Shown here: piece by piece, positions 1 to 11,000 of the stretch
Layout: each line of letters begins with the position of its first letter
Numbering within the stretch: the first letter of the stretch is position 1
From: Tetragonia tetragonoides
Taxonomy: Eukaryota; Streptophyta; Magnoliopsida; Caryophyllales; Aizoaceae
NCBI GenBank assembly: GCA_038025085.1
Contig: CM076144.1
Span: forward strand, 13,423,501 to 13,487,500
Length of the DNA: 64,000 bases
Reading direction: 5' to 3'
Translations under genes and position numbers: made by a program
The notes under the pieces: model-generated
What the model was told of the DNA's origin: nothing
The model's input: only the letters and a program-made list of their open reading frames with translations
The model's database searches: none

Positions 1-121
1 GTGCACTTAATGGTTTGGTGTTTTTACTTCTTCTCCCAATGGTATTTTTGGAAAAACATTGTAGATGGTGTTCTTTGCTGTCGTATGGACATTATGAGGA
101 TATAGGAATAATCTTTGTTTT

Positions 122-338
122 GTGCAGAAAAGCATGAGCTATGACGAGTTGTTTGAAAGTATACAGCTTAGGACTTTTTGGTGGTTTAAAGGATGCTTCT
201 CTTCCTCTCGTTACTCTTTTCATGATTGGGTTCATAACCTTCTGCATTCTATGACCATTGGTGGTGCTAGCACAAGGCTGCAGCGAGATAATGTTCATTG
301 GGAAGTACCTCGATTCCAGAAGGGCGGCTTTAGATGAA
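122..338 (+). pseudogene. Degraded 3' exon of an unidentified + strand gene
   Basis: A TTTTGTGCAG acceptor-like sequence precedes an open stretch of about 71 codons ending at 337. From about 176 a second frame looks more protein-like. It starts LFGGLKDASLPLVTLF, continues with a hydrophobic membrane-like stretch, and after one stop codon resumes as PLVVLAQGCSEIMFIGKYLD. The switch of frame and the internal stop suggest a decayed exon of a membrane protein. I do not recognise the family. The following 500 bases are AT-rich with polyadenylation-like sequence around 780-830, as in a 3' UTR. The gene would extend left of the window. Confidence 0.3.
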
Positions 339-893
339 CGTGGATGATTCAACCCTCGGAAAACCGGAGCCTTCAGGTTGTGGAGGGCATCTTTGAGGAC
401 ATGATGCAGGAAAGCGAGGTCAGAAAACGGATTCTTATAGTTGTGTTCTCAGTTAATTTGGCTGGCAACCAAGGCTCAAACATCGCAGAACTTTAAAATG
501 TCATTCTGAAAGGCCACAGCTGAAAATTTGCTTTGAAAATGACTCTGCAAACTTGATGAGGTGGATACAGAAGAAGGAAATGAGGCCTTGAGAGCATTCT
601 GATCAGTTCATTGATAGCTTAGCAGGTTTTACTCTGCAGCATATACTGAGAGAGAAAAAAAACAGTGAAGCAGATCAGCTCTAAACAAGGTGCATATAGA
701 GATAATGCTTTGTACATGTGGTTGTAAAGAGAGCTCTTTCGTCCAGGACGATGATCTGTAGATTTATGCCAATTAGTTATTCAATGAAATGAAATTAAAT
801 TTACTGTTTATAAACAATTTCAGATTGTGTTGTTTTACCAGTTATCATCAACTTTCTACAGTTCAACCCTTATCAGCTTTTAGCCCTCTCTTA

Positions 894-1668
894 TAGGGGT
901 GAGCAGAAATTCCGGGTACCCAGTATTGGAACCGGAACCAGTTCGGAACCGTTGGTTTCGGAACCGGAACCGCTCAACCAATTCCAATTCCAATTCCAAT
1001 TCCGAAAAATGGGAACCGATGCTAGCCAATTCCAATTCCGGTTCTCGACTTTTCGAAATCGGAACCGGTTGAGTACCCGGTGCATAACCAAATATACTTG
1101 TTTTTATATTGTCAATGCTCTTAGTCAGTAGCAAACTTCTATTCTGATGGTATTAGAAACGAAAACAGAAGAAAAAAATGAAAACAAAAAGTGAACTAAG
1201 ATGGTCTGGAGAGTCAGCGACCCTTTGGGCCTTTGGGGACATGGGGTTATAATATTTACAGTAGTTTTATTTGTACAAGTTCATGATTGTTTCCAATATT
1301 TAGTTTTATTTGTTTTTGGAAATAAATGACAATACTTGTTAGTTGTCATTACTCATTAGTATTTGGATTGTAATATGACTTTTAAGACGGTTGCAATTTT
1401 TACTCTTTATATTTGACATTTGTTGTTCTTATTAAATTGTTGTTTTTTGTTATTTAATATATATATTTTAGTTTTAAAAAATATTAAATCTGGATTTAAT
1501 ATGGAACCGGTGAGTACCTGGTGGATCCAATTCCAATTCCTAGGAATTAGGAACCGGTGCAACCAATTCCAATTCCAAATCCAATTCCTAGAAATTAGAA
1601 ACCGGTGGATTCAATTCCGATTCCGGGTAGTGCACTACCCGTTAGGTACCCAATTGCGCTCACCCCTA
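894..1668. mobile_element. Non-autonomous hAT-type DNA transposon with 8-bp TSD
   Basis: The left end TAGGGGTGAGC (894-904) is repeated in inverted form as GCTCACCCCTA (1658-1668). The element is flanked by an exact 8-bp direct repeat CTCTCTTA at 886-893 and 1669-1676. An 8-bp target duplication with TAGGGGTG-type termini is the hallmark of the hAT superfamily. Both subterminal regions (about 905-1080 and 1500-1655) are packed with degenerate GGAACCGG and CCAATTCC motifs, likely relics of transposase-binding subterminal repeats. The 400-bp centre is AT-rich and codes for nothing, so the copy is non-autonomous. Confidence 0.9.
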
Positions 1669-1904
1669 CTCTCTTACCCCGTGGTTTTCCAATCATTTGC
1701 ACATCACATTACTTTGGGATTTGAGAGAACTCGAAAACTTACATAGGACAGAAATATTATCTTGCGACGAAGTACCATTAAATAATTAGCAGTAGATGAC
1801 TACTGACTAGATGTTTATCCAGACACTTCAATAGTGTAGAATGTAGAGTGTGGTCCAGTATCGTCAAACAATTCATACAAACAGGCTGTTAAAAAAAAAA
1901 CCGA

Positions 1905-2185
1905 AGATGGGGAGCACTCCGTCGGCGTAGTGTTCATGTTAGGCTCATGATTTTGAGGCCGCATATTATCCTCTTTCGGTTGCCGCATCAAACCAAGTCC
2001 AGTTTGATTACCCTATCAAGTCACTTGTTATCAACAACTCTGGTTGGTGCTATGTTAGCGAGCCCAGTGCTTGCGTTGGTTGTTTAGTTAGTCTGAAATA
2101 TTCGCAGGTTAAACATGAGAGTCTGAACATGACATAGCGGGAGTGCCTTGATCGCCATTCACTTTGCAATCTCTTTTAGTTACCT
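1905..2185 (+). repeat. Dispersed repeat, SINE-like, copy 1
   Basis: The second half shares a recognisable string of blocks with 34500-34680: a GCCCGTGCTT-like block, GTTGTTTAGTTAGT, GAGTCTGAAC, ATATAGCGG and TGATCGCCATT. The two copies are diverged but colinear. The 34 kb copy has a tRNA-like B box in its head; this copy's head is too decayed to read. Confidence 0.45.
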
Positions 2186-2663
2186 AGCTCTTGTGATGTT
2201 TGTTGTTACTTGTTACAATTTTGTTTGTCTTTGTACTTTTTAACCATTTATGGTCGGCTTCCTTACCTTTCATGCAAAAAAGTAAAATAATTTTTTTTAT
2301 TTAACATGACAAGGACCAAGGAGGCAAAGAGGACCATAACAAGTAGCCATATGAGGGTAAAAGGGGTGAAATTGCCATGTGAGTTTCTTGTAAAGTTCCA
2401 TAGAATTTGCAATGAAATGAAAATGATGCAACAACCTTGTATTGAGAGGACCTTTCATGTACGTTTGATAATTGAATACTACAAATGTCAATTGTCATTC
2501 GCAAAAGCCTCATATAGCTTTCACATCACACTTGCATCATTGTCTAATCCTAACCAATTCTAGCACTTTTTAAAACTAAAGATTCCAAAGCACTCTTTTC
2601 TCTCTACTGAATTCAAGTTCAACCACTATCCTCCCTATATTTTTTGCTTGTCACTATCCTCCC

Positions 2664-2671
2664 TATATAAG
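2664..2671 (+). promoter_or_regulatory. TATA box of first DUF761 gene
   Basis: TATATAAG lies about 230 bases before the ATG at 2895, followed by a C/T-rich leader. The intervening leader contains a tRNA-like repeat. Confidence 0.5.
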
Positions 2672-2751
2672 CCCTCCCTTATCCTACCACTTCGCAAACA
2701 AAACTCTCTCACTCCCTCTCCCCCCTAAACACAATTCTCAAATTATCCGGT

Positions 2752-2880
2752 GGATGTAAGCTAGTTTAGTCGGTAAAGTTCTCGACAAATTGTACTTTAT
2801 ACTTGGATTCGAAACCCATTTACATCGACCTGTGTGTCTCCTTGATATATACCCGAAACCCTCATTTTAGTTATTTGATC
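2752..2880 (+). repeat. tRNA-derived SINE-like sequence in a 5' leader
   Basis: An A-box-like TAGTTTAGTCGG near 2763 and a B-box-like GGATTCGAAACC near 2804 have pol III promoter-like spacing. The 3' part is CT-rich with TGATATATACC. It lies between the TATA box and ATG of the first DUF761 gene, so it would be transcribed within the leader. Target duplications were not found. Confidence 0.5.
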
Positions 2881-2894
2881 CTACACACACTAGG

Positions 2895-3386
2895 ATGGAA
2901 CAAATGTTGTATACCACGGTGGAGCTAATAAGTCAAGTATCCTCAAATTTTCACTTGATTTTCTGTTTTTGCAATATGATCATAATTTTCCTTCTCATGG
3001 GTATGCTCAAAACGAGCCCTCGGAGCACAGTTGGTGAAAGCAGAGCAAATCCCCTGAGTTTGAATTTTCCAGTTGATCATATGAATAGTGTTGCAAACAA
3101 ACTTGAAGAGGATGATGAATCTAATCAAGACCAGAGCAGAAATGCCAAGGAACTCGAACCGACATACGTTACGGATCATGATCAAGTAGAAGTAGTACTG
3201 CTTGCTAAGGAGGACGTTTGTGTGGAGAGAGAAAATTATGGTAAAGAAGAAGAACAAGAAGAAAAATTACAAGTGGTAGATGATGATGATGATGAACTGA
3301 GAAGAAAACTTGAAGAGTTTATTGACAAGTTTAACAAAGAACGAAGAGAAGAGATGCTGAAGACCAGTTATTCATCATACGAATAA
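2895..3386 (+). CDS. DUF761 (cotton-fibre-expressed type) small protein, paralogue 1
   Basis: Single-exon gene of 163 aa. The N-terminal 35 residues include a hydrophobic stretch (about 18-37: FHLIFCFCNMIIIFLLM), probably a membrane anchor or signal anchor. The middle is hydrophilic and acidic. The C-terminus has a DDDDDELRRKLEEFIDKFN motif followed by a basic ERREEM segment, which matches the short conserved DUF761 motif. The function of this family is poorly known. The gene shares its N-terminal TVEL..Q block, FCFCN segment and C-terminal motif with the gene at 6854-7468, so the two are tandem duplicates. A second in-frame ATG (2904) aligns with the start of the paralogue, so the real start could be either. 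Confidence 0.75.
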   Translation: MEQMLYTTVELISQVSSNFHLIFCFCNMIIIFLLMGMLKTSPRSTVGESRANPLSLNFPVDHMNSVANKLEEDDESNQDQSRNAKELEPTYVTDHDQVEVVLLAKEDVCVERENYGKEEEQEEKLQVVDDDDDELRRKLEEFIDKFNKERREEMLKTSYSSYE

Positions 3387-4401
3387 GAAAAGGAAAATCA
3401 AGGCTTGGAAATAGTTATTGGTGCCCCTTTTTTGTGCTAATTATGGTGTATCCGAGAATGATCATGTCATGTGTGTTGTGTGTATATTGTAACATTTTGG
3501 TAGTGTCTAACTTTGAGGATTCTCATTTGATGATATTTCTAGCGAAGAGCAATATGTATGATTTTATCGTATAATAGCGGTATTTTATCTAAAATAAAGT
3601 TGTAACTCTTTACAAATCTTTCTTATTGAAAGTCCAATTTTCATAGTGCCTAAACTTTACAACTACAAGATGGAGTATATTCTTTGAATCAAATGAGACT
3701 GTTGATGGTGTTATGAATCTTTACTAATTTTGTGCTCCAAAAAAAATTACTAAATTCGTATTCGAATCAAACTTTTAATTTTTTTTACTCGTCATGTATC
3801 CAAATCAAAGTTATCGGGCTATATATGTGCTCAAATCATGATAAGTTGGACAGGTTTATATCTTCGTTTCTTTTTTATTTTTTTCTCCTTTTTTTGTCTG
3901 AAACATATTCACAAACACTTGTATAACATAGTTTTATCGTAATTTTTGGTAGGACGAGAGTCACTTTTTTAATGAAACCATGATCACTACTCATAATAAT
4001 TTACCCCTACATTTCTAAGACCTGATCTCATTTTGTTGTAAGGTAGTCTCATACAAGAGTTGCTCATAATTGAAATAAACAAAATCCACTCAATATTCTT
4101 TAGTGCATAGGAAGCAAAGATTGTTTTGTAGTCTAGAAGGAACATACACCTATTTGGCCATGTTCTGTAAAAGGTAAAAAACAAGCCAACAAACCCATGG
4201 ATAACTTGCCAATGATCTCTAGCCAAGTATGTTATATATGATGTTCAAAATTGACAAAAAGGATGGGGTGCAAGTTCTATTCTCAAGATTCTGCAACCAT
4301 TTGATGGCAAAGTTTGGTAGTGAGCGAACAAACAAATACAGTAGTATGAATTATTGATCAACCAACTTTTTCATTTAATTGAAGGACTTGCTACAGACAG
4401 T

Positions 4402-4548
4402 GGCGGATCCACTCTCGAGTGGGTTCCGCTTGAATGTTTTTTTTGTTAAAAATATCCTTTATAAATTAAAAATTTTCAATACAATAATTAAGAATTATCC
4501 TATATATTACAAAGGGTGAACCTACTTAACTTGATTTTTGCATCCGCC
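4402..4548. mobile_element. MITE with GGCGGATCC ends
   Basis: The left end GGCGGATCC is matched by GCATCCGCC on the right. The direct repeat AGACAGT flanks both sides (4395-4401, 4549-4555), extended to 8 bp by a preceding C. The 147-bp AT-rich interior is typical of a small non-autonomous DNA transposon. It resembles the 61.9 kb element, which starts CAGTGGCAGATC. Confidence 0.65.
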
Positions 4549-4589
4549 AGACAGTCTAGTGACTCTAGTCCACCTCTTCATTTATGGAA

Positions 4590-4625
4590 GTCAATGTCAA
4601 TGTCAATGTCAACGTCAACGTCAAC
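4590..4625 (+). repeat. Hexanucleotide tandem repeat (GTCAAY-type), 6 units
   Basis: Six consecutive units, GTCAAT three times and then GTCAAC three times. It is a short microsatellite in intergenic DNA. Confidence 0.85.
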
Positions 4626-5129
4626 CATTCTTTGTATTCTCCTTATTCTCTTCAATAATACTGTTGTAGTTGTAGACCGTGGACTTGTAGTCATACTACT
4701 TCTAGCAAATATCCCCCTTAATTGTGCAGTGTTAATGAACGGTTTGTTTTTGTTATCAAAGGTCATCTTCAAACAAAATAAACTCTCTTGTAAGGTGGTC
4801 TTTCAATTAGTCTAGCTCGTTCATAGAGGAATTTTAGTAAATTTATAAGGGGTACAGACCACAAACTCTTGCAAACTCGAGCCATAGACAACAAATTGAT
4901 ATCAAATCCGATTCATATTTGGGTCAGGCTTGATTTTGATAAGCTCCACCGCTCAAATATTCTAAGTTGATAAATGTTTGAAGGACTAAATGCTCAATTT
5001 ATGTGGCTATCTAGGATGTAAATCGTAAGAAATCTTTAAAAAGGTGGTGTGTTGTTAATACAATTTATAAAATGCGTTTTTTCACCACATATTTAAATAT
5101 TCTTTCTCATTTTTTAAGTTTTCTTTTGT

Positions 5130-5197
5130 AGAAGCCCCTCTCTTCTTCTCTTCTCTCTCTAAACCCTAGGCTTCATCATCAATGAAAAATTTAAGGT
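5130..5197 (+). other. Orphan 5'-leader-like fragment with telo-box
   Basis: A pyrimidine-rich tract followed by AAACCCTAGG (5161-5170), an ATG (5182) and, after four codons, a strong donor-like AAGGTAAG. This looks like the leader and first mini-exon of a translation-related gene, which often carry AAACCCTA telo-boxes. No following exon was found, so it may be a stranded fragment or chance. Confidence 0.3.
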
Positions 5198-6066
5198 AAG
5201 CGTTACACTATGAGGATTCTTCAGTGTGGGACGATAGATTGCATGCTTACTTCAACAGGTCCCCATTAGTCTTACTCATACGTATTTTGAAGCTAAATAG
5301 CATCGCTAATTGGAGACTAAACATGGTACTACTATATAATCTCTCTAAGCTAGAAGCTTCTTGTCACACTTCTTCAAGTATAAAAGTACACAAATGCGAT
5401 AGTAGTTACTCTTAAAAATTCTTATCAATATATAAAATGTAACAAAAGATTCAAATTGATTTCCTAGTGACTCTTTTTGGTATAACTAGTTAACCATAAA
5501 GTTCATCTAAGCTCTTTGAGTCAAGCCTAGTCCTGTTCGCACTAAATTGACCCACGAAAATCGTAGTAACTCTCTTTAACTGTATAGAAAAACCAAGAGT
5601 AAAGTCTTTTATTATTTTCTAACAAAGTCACCAACCAAAAATTTGGCCGAGAATATGATGAATATACACGTGAGACCGCGTGTAATCAACTAATCAGTAA
5701 AGTTAGATAAGATAATTCCGTGTTTTCTTTTTTTGACGAGTGGAAATCAAAAGTAACGTGCTGTTTTCCGAGTAAACGAGCTTTGCAAGCTACTTCATGG
5801 TGAGCTTGGCCGTAAATGGAAGGAGAAGTTAAGATTAGGATGCTAGCTCTTCGGATCTTATTTTTCTTTTTGCGGTGGTTTAACTTTTATAGGAGTAATT
5901 TTTTTTTTTTTGGATAATTACTTTTATAAGAGTAATTAAGACTACTCTATACTCTAGTCATCAATATACCTTAACTAAGAGAACAAAAAACTGTTTGAGC
6001 AATATACGGTAATGGAACCCATTTGGCTATATTTGCATACGCCGGTAGTTGTACCTAATAAGGTTA

Positions 6067-6214
6067 TATTTGGCGGAGAGCTTTTTGATAAGTTTTAGCC
6101 TTTGGGGCAGTTAAAAGCTCCCAAAAGCTTTATTTGGATGGACAAGATTTTGCCAAAAAGTTTTAGCTTTTATTGTTGATCATCCATAGCTACAACTAGT
6201 TTTGCCAAACATAG
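6067..6214. mobile_element. MITE, TTTGGC/GCCAAA family, copy 1
   Basis: The left end TATATTTGGC is inverted on the right as GCCAAACATAG. The interior has AGCTTTT and AGCTACAACTAGTTTT motifs that recur at 40462-40749, so both belong to one family. Target duplications are not clear. Confidence 0.5.
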
Positions 6215-6709
6215 CATAAGTTTTCCAATTGATTTTATATTTACTTACATGTTACATCTCTATTTTAATTTTCTTTATTTAATTGTCTCAATCCAAACGA
6301 ATTCCGCCTATACTATAATTTTACCATTTGAACTTAGCCCAATTTAAACTAGCTAGCATAATGCTAAATATGCAAACACCAACAGTCACTTTTTCATTTT
6401 GAAATTTTGGTTATCAAAAAAAATAAGGGTCACTTTTTCATAGAAAAAAAAGAAGAAAGAAAAGTTGCCATGTGAACTTCTCGTATGTTTCCAAGGTATT
6501 AGATTAAACATAATAAACAAATTCCCTAATGCAATCAACCCACTAAATAAACCAAGCACACTAATGATTAAACAAATGAAATGAAGAATATCACATGTTA
6601 AACAGTCACTAGCTTTCACACCACACTTTTCATTCTCTTCTCCTTAGCTTCCGGAACAAAGAGCTTCCTTAACACACATCTCCCTCTCAATCATCACCCC
6701 TTGCATACA

Positions 6710-6717
6710 TATAAAAG
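6710..6717 (+). promoter_or_regulatory. TATA box of second DUF761 gene
   Basis: TATAAAAG lies 137 bases upstream of the ATG. It is followed by a CT microsatellite (about 6766-6786) in the leader. Confidence 0.6.
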
Positions 6718-6853
6718 GCCATCTCAGTAGTCTTTTCTGCTGCAACAGAACACATCCCTTTTCTTTCTCTCTCTCTCTCTCTCTCTGGCTCTCCCTCGCT
6801 CTCGCCCTCGCCCTCTCTATCGCTTGCTCGTTTGTTTTCCCTGTCTACAAAAA

Positions 6854-7468
6854 ATGTTGTTTTCCACAGTGGAGTTGGTTACCCAAGCTACTTTGAACTC
6901 TCATCTCGCCTTCTGTTTCTGTAATATTATCATAGTTTTTCTTTTGATTGAGCGCGCCAAAAGCAATTCGTATCCTGGTTCAAGCACTATTGATCCTCTC
7001 CCGGTTCATTTAATTAATCCAAATGCAGCAGAAAATGATCATGACAATTATGCCAATGGATTAGAGGATGATGACCGTAAAGGGTCTGTCTTACAAGCAC
7101 AAGTAGAAGAAAAATCAGAAGCAGTAAAAACAGTAGTACGAGCAGAAACAGAACCAGAAGCAGCAGAAGACGAAACAGAAGCTGCAAAAGCAGTAGCGGA
7201 AACAGAAACAAAAGCAGAAGCAGTAACGGAACCAGAAACTGAAGTAGAAGCAAAAGCAGAAGCAGTAGCGGAAACAGAAACAGAAGCAGAAGCAGAAGCG
7301 GAAACAGAAACTGAAGCAGAAGCAGAAGCAGCAGACGAAGAAGAAGAAGAAGAAGAAGAAGATGATGATGATGATGATGATGATGAATTAAGAAAACGGT
7401 TTGAAGAGTTCATTAACAAGGTTAACAGAGAATGGAGGGCAGAGAAGCTGAGGGCAAGCTGCGAATGA
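6854..7468 (+). CDS. DUF761 small protein, paralogue 2, with expanded acidic repeat
   Basis: Single-exon gene of 204 aa from the ATG at 6854; an upstream in-frame ATG at 6824 would add 10 residues that do not align with the paralogue. The N-terminus MLFSTVELVTQ, the hydrophobic segment with HLAFCFCNIIIVFLL, and the C-terminal DDELRKRFEEFINKVN motif with a basic tail match the gene at 2895. Residues about 85-160 are a low-complexity Ala/Glu/Thr repeat (AETE, AEAE units), followed by runs of Glu and then Asp. This arose by GCAGAA-type triplet expansion. The protein is probably membrane-anchored with an acidic, disordered middle. Its function is unknown. Confidence 0.75.
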   Translation: MLFSTVELVTQATLNSHLAFCFCNIIIVFLLIERAKSNSYPGSSTIDPLPVHLINPNAAENDHDNYANGLEDDDRKGSVLQAQVEEKSEAVKTVVRAETEPEAAEDETEAAKAVAETETKAEAVTEPETEVEAKAEAVAETETEAEAEAETETEAEAEAADEEEEEEEEDDDDDDDDELRKRFEEFINKVNREWRAEKLRASCE

Positions 7469-8078
7469 CTAGGAACTTCGGACCTATCCTAACCATATAG
7501 GAGTATTAACAAAATTTTGACAAATTGTTGAGTACTTACAAATCTAAAACAGGGACAAATGGAAGATATGTCTATATGATATGCAGTAGGTAAAAGAAAT
7601 TGCAGTAAACCTGGTATTACTGGTGACTAGCATTTGTTTACCTACATATATGATGATGAATCGAGTTGTTTTGATAACTTAGTAATATTAGTTGAACACT
7701 TCAAAGATTTAAAAAAGCATAATCAAGCAAAAGCAGAATCATATATCTTCTAAGCAACTTCCTTGCTACAAGAGCATAAACTGATTTTGCATTAGTTGGA
7801 CTGAATAATGAGGAATACATGTCATACATGACATACATCTGTAGTTTCTTCTCCCTCAGGAGGGACACTCATTAACAGCATCAGCTGGACCTACTAAACT
7901 AGAGATCCTGACTACTCCTAGTAAATGAGTATGTCCTGTGTTAAAAGCCCATGCAACACTAAATCCTAGCTTTAACAGCACATGTGACAAACTATGATCG
8001 TCACAAACAAAGCCCTAGATAAGCTTTGAACCAACTATGAATTAAAATTACAAATACATATGTGAGGAAAAACTAAGG
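7469..8078. other. Intergenic between convergent genes
   Basis: This holds the 3' flanks of the DUF761 gene (+) and the AHL gene (-). AT-rich, with no coding or repeat signal beyond what is expected of 3' UTRs. Confidence 0.6.
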
Positions 8079-11000
8079 TCAGCCAGAAATCTCCAAATGT
8101 GAAGGGCTGTCGTCATCGTCACAGTCATCATCAGATTCTCCTTCAGCGGATGATACGTTATTGTCAGCTTCCAGGTCCCTCGAGTCTTGGATGGAGTTCA
8201 TAGAAGGCATGTTGTCCGTTCGGTATGAGGGTGGGGATGCAAAATTCACCTTGTGGCCTCCATAGCCTCCTTCCTGGACTGGGCTGACAATAGCAGGCGC
8301 AACATGGGTTACAGGTTCCACCCTCTGCTTCTTGGGCTTCTGCTCCTGATGGTGACCAGGCAAGAAACTCCCAAGCACCACCTAACAATTCAACGAAGAT
8401 GATAAGCATGAGCAACTGTGAAACAAAATGTGGAAAATTTGGGGACTAAAAGTTGAATGAAAAAGAGGAGAATGAAATAGGAATGAAAAAAACCAAGTCC
8501 AAGGCTGACTGATTTGAGAACACCATGTCATTGGACTATTCATCTTGCTAAGAGTAAAAGAGCTAAGGAATGTTTGAGCTCATACATTTAGTTCAAGGAG
8601 GAGAAAGAATCTTTAGGGAATGGCGGATGAACAACCAAGGAACACTTTTTATGTAAAACAACAAAAAAGCCAAGACCGTAAAGTTTGTCTGAGATAGTAT
8701 CATTAAGTATCTCAGAGGCAGTATCATGAACGTTACACAAAAGCCAAGGAGAAAAGAAAATGGAAATAAGGAAATACTCTGATGTTGAAAAGATCTACAT
8801 CTCGCTTGTACAGTTGTAGTACCCATGGGGAAGGCCCTTTTCAGGAGCCTAGGGTACAAAGTTACAAACCCATGTCCTCCAAGTTGTGAGGTGTTGTGCT
8901 TAGTACTTAAAAACCTTAAAAAGTCACCATCATTAGCTGTCTAACAGAAAATTTGTAAATATGGGCCTTAACTACAAATGCCAATATCCTAGGTTGCACT
9001 GAAACAGATACGGACACCGACACCGACACTGACACGACACAGACACGGGGAAGTGCCGTTCAATGGTTAAAAAAAGCCTAATAGGTGTCGTGTCCAAGTG
9101 TCGGTGTCGTGTCCTGTCCAAGTGTCGGACACGCGACACGGCAACTATCTAAAGTGTCCTTGCTTCATAGCCAATATCTTCTCACTTTTCAGCAACTTCT
9201 GTAAATTTTCATTTGTTTTTTTTTTTTCCACTTTCTCTATCAATAATCTTTTTTTGGATAAATACTCTATCAATATACTTGCTACAATGTCACTCGTTAA
9301 AAAGAAGGGAAGCGAAAACCGTATTATGATCTTACCTGCACAGGACTAGCAGCAACTAGTAGACCAGCCAATCCTCCACCCAAGACACGACCATCAGGAC
9401 CTGCCAGTGATACACTCATGCCTCCTGATCTGCTCCTCACTATGCCATTGTCAGTAGGCATAAATGATCCAGACAAGGAGAGTATCTCAAAACGGCCCTG
9501 CAGGATTCAAGGAAGCATGGATAAAACATTTCCATTGGGAGACAGCCAAAACCCAAAATTAGGAATAGCTAAGGCCATTTACTGCACTTATATGGATAGA
9601 AAAAACAGAGGACATAAATTTTGGACTCATAAACACTCAAGAAAATTAATGTGGACTGTGGAGTTCACACAACTGATATTGAAAGATTGGGAGATGGCTA
9701 CCAGCAGGAAATACAAAAGCTTGGAGGCTTAGAACATCTCTCAGGTTTCTTTATAGTTTCTGTCAGAGAAACTCGCAGTGGTAATAGGTGGTCATTTTAA
9801 TGAAGTCAGAAAATTGCAAATCTGTTCAGGTTCATAATCTAGCCTTCAGTAAAAAAGAAGATTTTTAGCATGGTCCATAATTTTGCCTTCTTTAAAAAAG
9901 ATGATTTGGAGGAAGATATCAGACCCAAACTCCTGAAACTTACAGACATTTCAGAAAATACCCCGAACAGAACACATTATCACTTATCAGGTAATGTTGC
10001 ATAAATGAGTTTGGGAACCTGCAATTTGAATGAAAGAACACACTAGAGAAAAAGGTACATACAGGAAACAGATATTCAGGGTGGTGGATTGTCTGAGTGC
10101 TTTGATTCTCAATGTCCATTTAGGGATTCTTTGACAAGGAAGGTCAAGTTCGTTAGAGAATTGCTATGCAAAGGCTTATAATTTCTACGGGTCTCCTAAC
10201 AGCAATGAAGAAGATCTTGAGGGAACCTAGGCATGCCTAAACATGATTATTGCATATCAATGTGACTCTGAAAATAGTTTGCTTGCAGAAGGGATCTTCC
10301 AAAAATGTAAATGTGGCTTCTGTTTCAGATCATGTTGAACAATTATGAAAGGCCACTTTAAAGTACAAACCACCACAAGCAACTCCCTCCCCCCAATCCC
10401 CAGCAAATGGGTTACTGTCAGTGTATCAGACACTGCATTGCAAAATAGGGGCTAAGTAGGCATACTTCATAGGTTAGGGTGCCGCCAGAAGAATTAGGCT
10501 GACGGAGGGTGACATTTGAGATTGAACCACTTGCAGACAGAACACAAATCGCACGGGACTCTTGCTGAGAAAATGATAGAACCTTCATTGCAACATCCTA
10601 AGTCATAAGAAGAAAAATCAAAATCAGTACATGCTAATGGAAACGAAACTATCATTTCAAAAATAATTGATATCATTTTGTGGTGCAAAACAAGAGATGG
10701 CAACTACAATTTTGACACTTGACATGCTGAAACATTAACTTCACCACCACCTACATATTGGCTGCAGAAGATGTGAACAGCAAGAAATCTACAAGCTAGC
10801 AGATAGAGAGATATCAGGAGCGGCAGGAGGTAAATGACAATGATGGACCAGGATGAATGCTGAGGTCCGTGCTATGATATCTACATAATCTAGAGAAAGC
10901 ACAGCTCGTATGCTGTCTTACCCTTCACTTTTACATCATGTACAACCAACTGAATACAAGCCACCGATAAACAGAAAAGGAAGCACTGTCAAACAGTATA

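Larger units (their letters stand above)
339..2650. other. Intergenic, mostly repeats
   Basis: There is probable 3' UTR-like sequence to about 840, then a hAT element, then AT-rich DNA and a dispersed repeat copy near 1.9-2.2 kb. The short open frames here lack any family signature. Those at 880-1134 and 1420-1746 are translations of the hAT subterminal repeats. Confidence 0.6.
3387..6700. other. Intergenic between DUF761 paralogues
   Basis: AT-rich DNA with two MITE-like elements (4402-4548 and 6067-6214), a hexamer repeat, and a telo-box-bearing leader-like fragment near 5160. No convincing coding sequence is seen. Confidence 0.6.

Noticed and set aside
7014..7419. Minus-strand open frames rich in Leu or Ser/Ala opposite the second DUF761 gene
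   Set aside because: They are antisense readings of the GCAGAA/GATGAT repeats and have no independent signal.
9418..9732. 104-codon plus-strand open frame
   Set aside because: Antisense to exon 4 and intron 3 of the AHL gene.
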